64,000 nucleotides of DNA from Pseudomonas sp. 6D_7.1_Bac1 (GTDB taxonomy: Bacteria > Pseudomonadota > Gammaproteobacteria > Pseudomonadales > Pseudomonadaceae), in the NCBI RefSeq assembly GCF_025465945.1, contig NZ_JANLNW010000052.1:124001-188000 (forward strand). The letters are read 5' to 3'. Each line of letters begins with the position of its first letter. Positions within the stretch are counted from its first letter, which is position 1. Position numbers and translations under genes: made by a program. Below, piece after piece: positions 63,729 to 64,000 of this stretch. The notes under the pieces were generated by a model that searched no databases, was not told the DNA's origin, and saw only the letters and a list, made by a program, of their open reading frames with translations.

Positions 63729-63796
63729 TCTTACTGACGCCGCATTTTTCGAACTGTCATTTATCTCGACTACGCTCAGAAGGTTAATCCCCATGA

Positions 63797-64000
63797 GTGT
63801 CTGCCGTGTTCAAGCGCCTGCCTCTGTTGTTCATGTTGCTGATCAGCCTTCCTGTTCTGGCAGAAAACTGGCCGGCCGAGCAATGGTCACCAGGGCCGAA
63901 GATCAGTGGCCCGGCGCTTCTGGCCTTGGAGGATTACGCCTTTGCACCGCGTGACGACGTTAGCCGTAAAGGCGTTCGCACCGATGCCTTGTTGGTGATT
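63797..64000 (+). CDS. Serine hydrolase (beta-lactamase-like), N-terminal part
   Basis: The first 68 codons only; the frame runs off the window. A GTG start at 63797 or 63806 is followed by a signal peptide (FKRLPLLFMLLISLPVLA) and then ENWPAEQWSPGPKISGPALL and RKGVRTDALLVI. This start resembles class C beta-lactamase-like serine hydrolases of Pseudomonas, in which the catalytic SxxK follows beyond the visible part. Periplasmic, function unknown. Confidence 0.65.
   Translation, partial: MSAVFKRLPLLFMLLISLPVLAENWPAEQWSPGPKISGPALLALEDYAFAPRDDVSRKGVRTDALLVI

Noticed and set aside
1..64000. CRISPR arrays, prophage or IS elements
   Set aside because: No regularly spaced direct repeats, no transposase, integrase or phage structural genes were seen. 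The short repeats are inverted REP pairs, not CRISPR repeats.

Overview
The window is chromosomal DNA from a Pseudomonas of the P. fluorescens/P. putida type. The signs are high-GC coding sequence, repeated REP elements built on the core GTGGGAGCGAGCCTGCTCGC, a complete pca (protocatechuate) cluster, a TtgABC-type RND efflux operon with divergent ttgR, olsBA ornithine-lipid genes, a MucR-like MHYT-GGDEF-EAL protein, and Pseudomonas-type small genes (ccoM, DUF6124, DUF2288). No rRNA, tRNA, CRISPR array, prophage or insertion sequence was recognised.

Layout. 1-8.3 kb: a SlyB-like lipoprotein tail, nhaA, a cysteine-synthase-like PLP enzyme, a large FAD oxidoreductase, a COG3650-type lipoprotein, an OafA-like acyltransferase, and a divergent SDR/LysR pair. 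8.3-10.8 kb: a four-gene bufferin-type (HvfABCD-like) metallophore operon with a secreted Cys-containing peptide, DUF692/MNIO enzyme, DUF2063 partner and DoxX protein. 11-16 kb: branched-chain amino acid transporter livKHMGF. 17-24 kb: a 725-residue FtsZ/tubulin-superfamily GTPase of unknown role, a beta-hydroxyacid dehydrogenase, a MucR-like c-di-GMP enzyme and an MFS carrier. 24-30.5 kb: rapA, small genes including ccoM behind an ANR/FNR box, and pitA.

31-42 kb: the pca regulon (pcaR, pcaK, pcaIJF, pcaHG, a pcaT-like carrier, pcaBDC). It imports 4-hydroxybenzoate/protocatechuate and carries protocatechuate by ortho cleavage to succinyl-CoA and acetyl-CoA. IclR/PcaR-like operator repeats built on CGATAATCG or TTCGATAAACG precede pcaR, pcaK and pcaI. 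A fourth pair lies between an OprD-family porin and the next cluster. 42-49 kb: a polysaccharide deacetylase lipoprotein, the porin, then a compact, unusual RiPP-like locus: an 85-residue NHLP/Os1348-like precursor without cysteine, a strong RNA hairpin, a GNAT, an HExxH putative peptide hydroxylase, and a 657-residue fusion of a DUF692/MNIO domain to a SagB-type flavin dehydrogenase. The locus has A+T-rich upstream DNA and looks acquired; it is the best candidate here for an undescribed system. 49-56.5 kb: DUF6124 gene, ttgABC with ttgR and its operator. 56.5-64 kb: an EamA transporter, an ArsR-MFS-XenB operon with palindromic operators, acpH, olsBA, an acyl-CoA-dehydrogenase-like protein and the start of a serine hydrolase.

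Two separate MNIO systems (bufferin and MNIO-SagB) lie in one 64 kb window, along with a divergent tubulin-like protein. Homology calls rest on motif and architecture recognition by eye. No database search was run.
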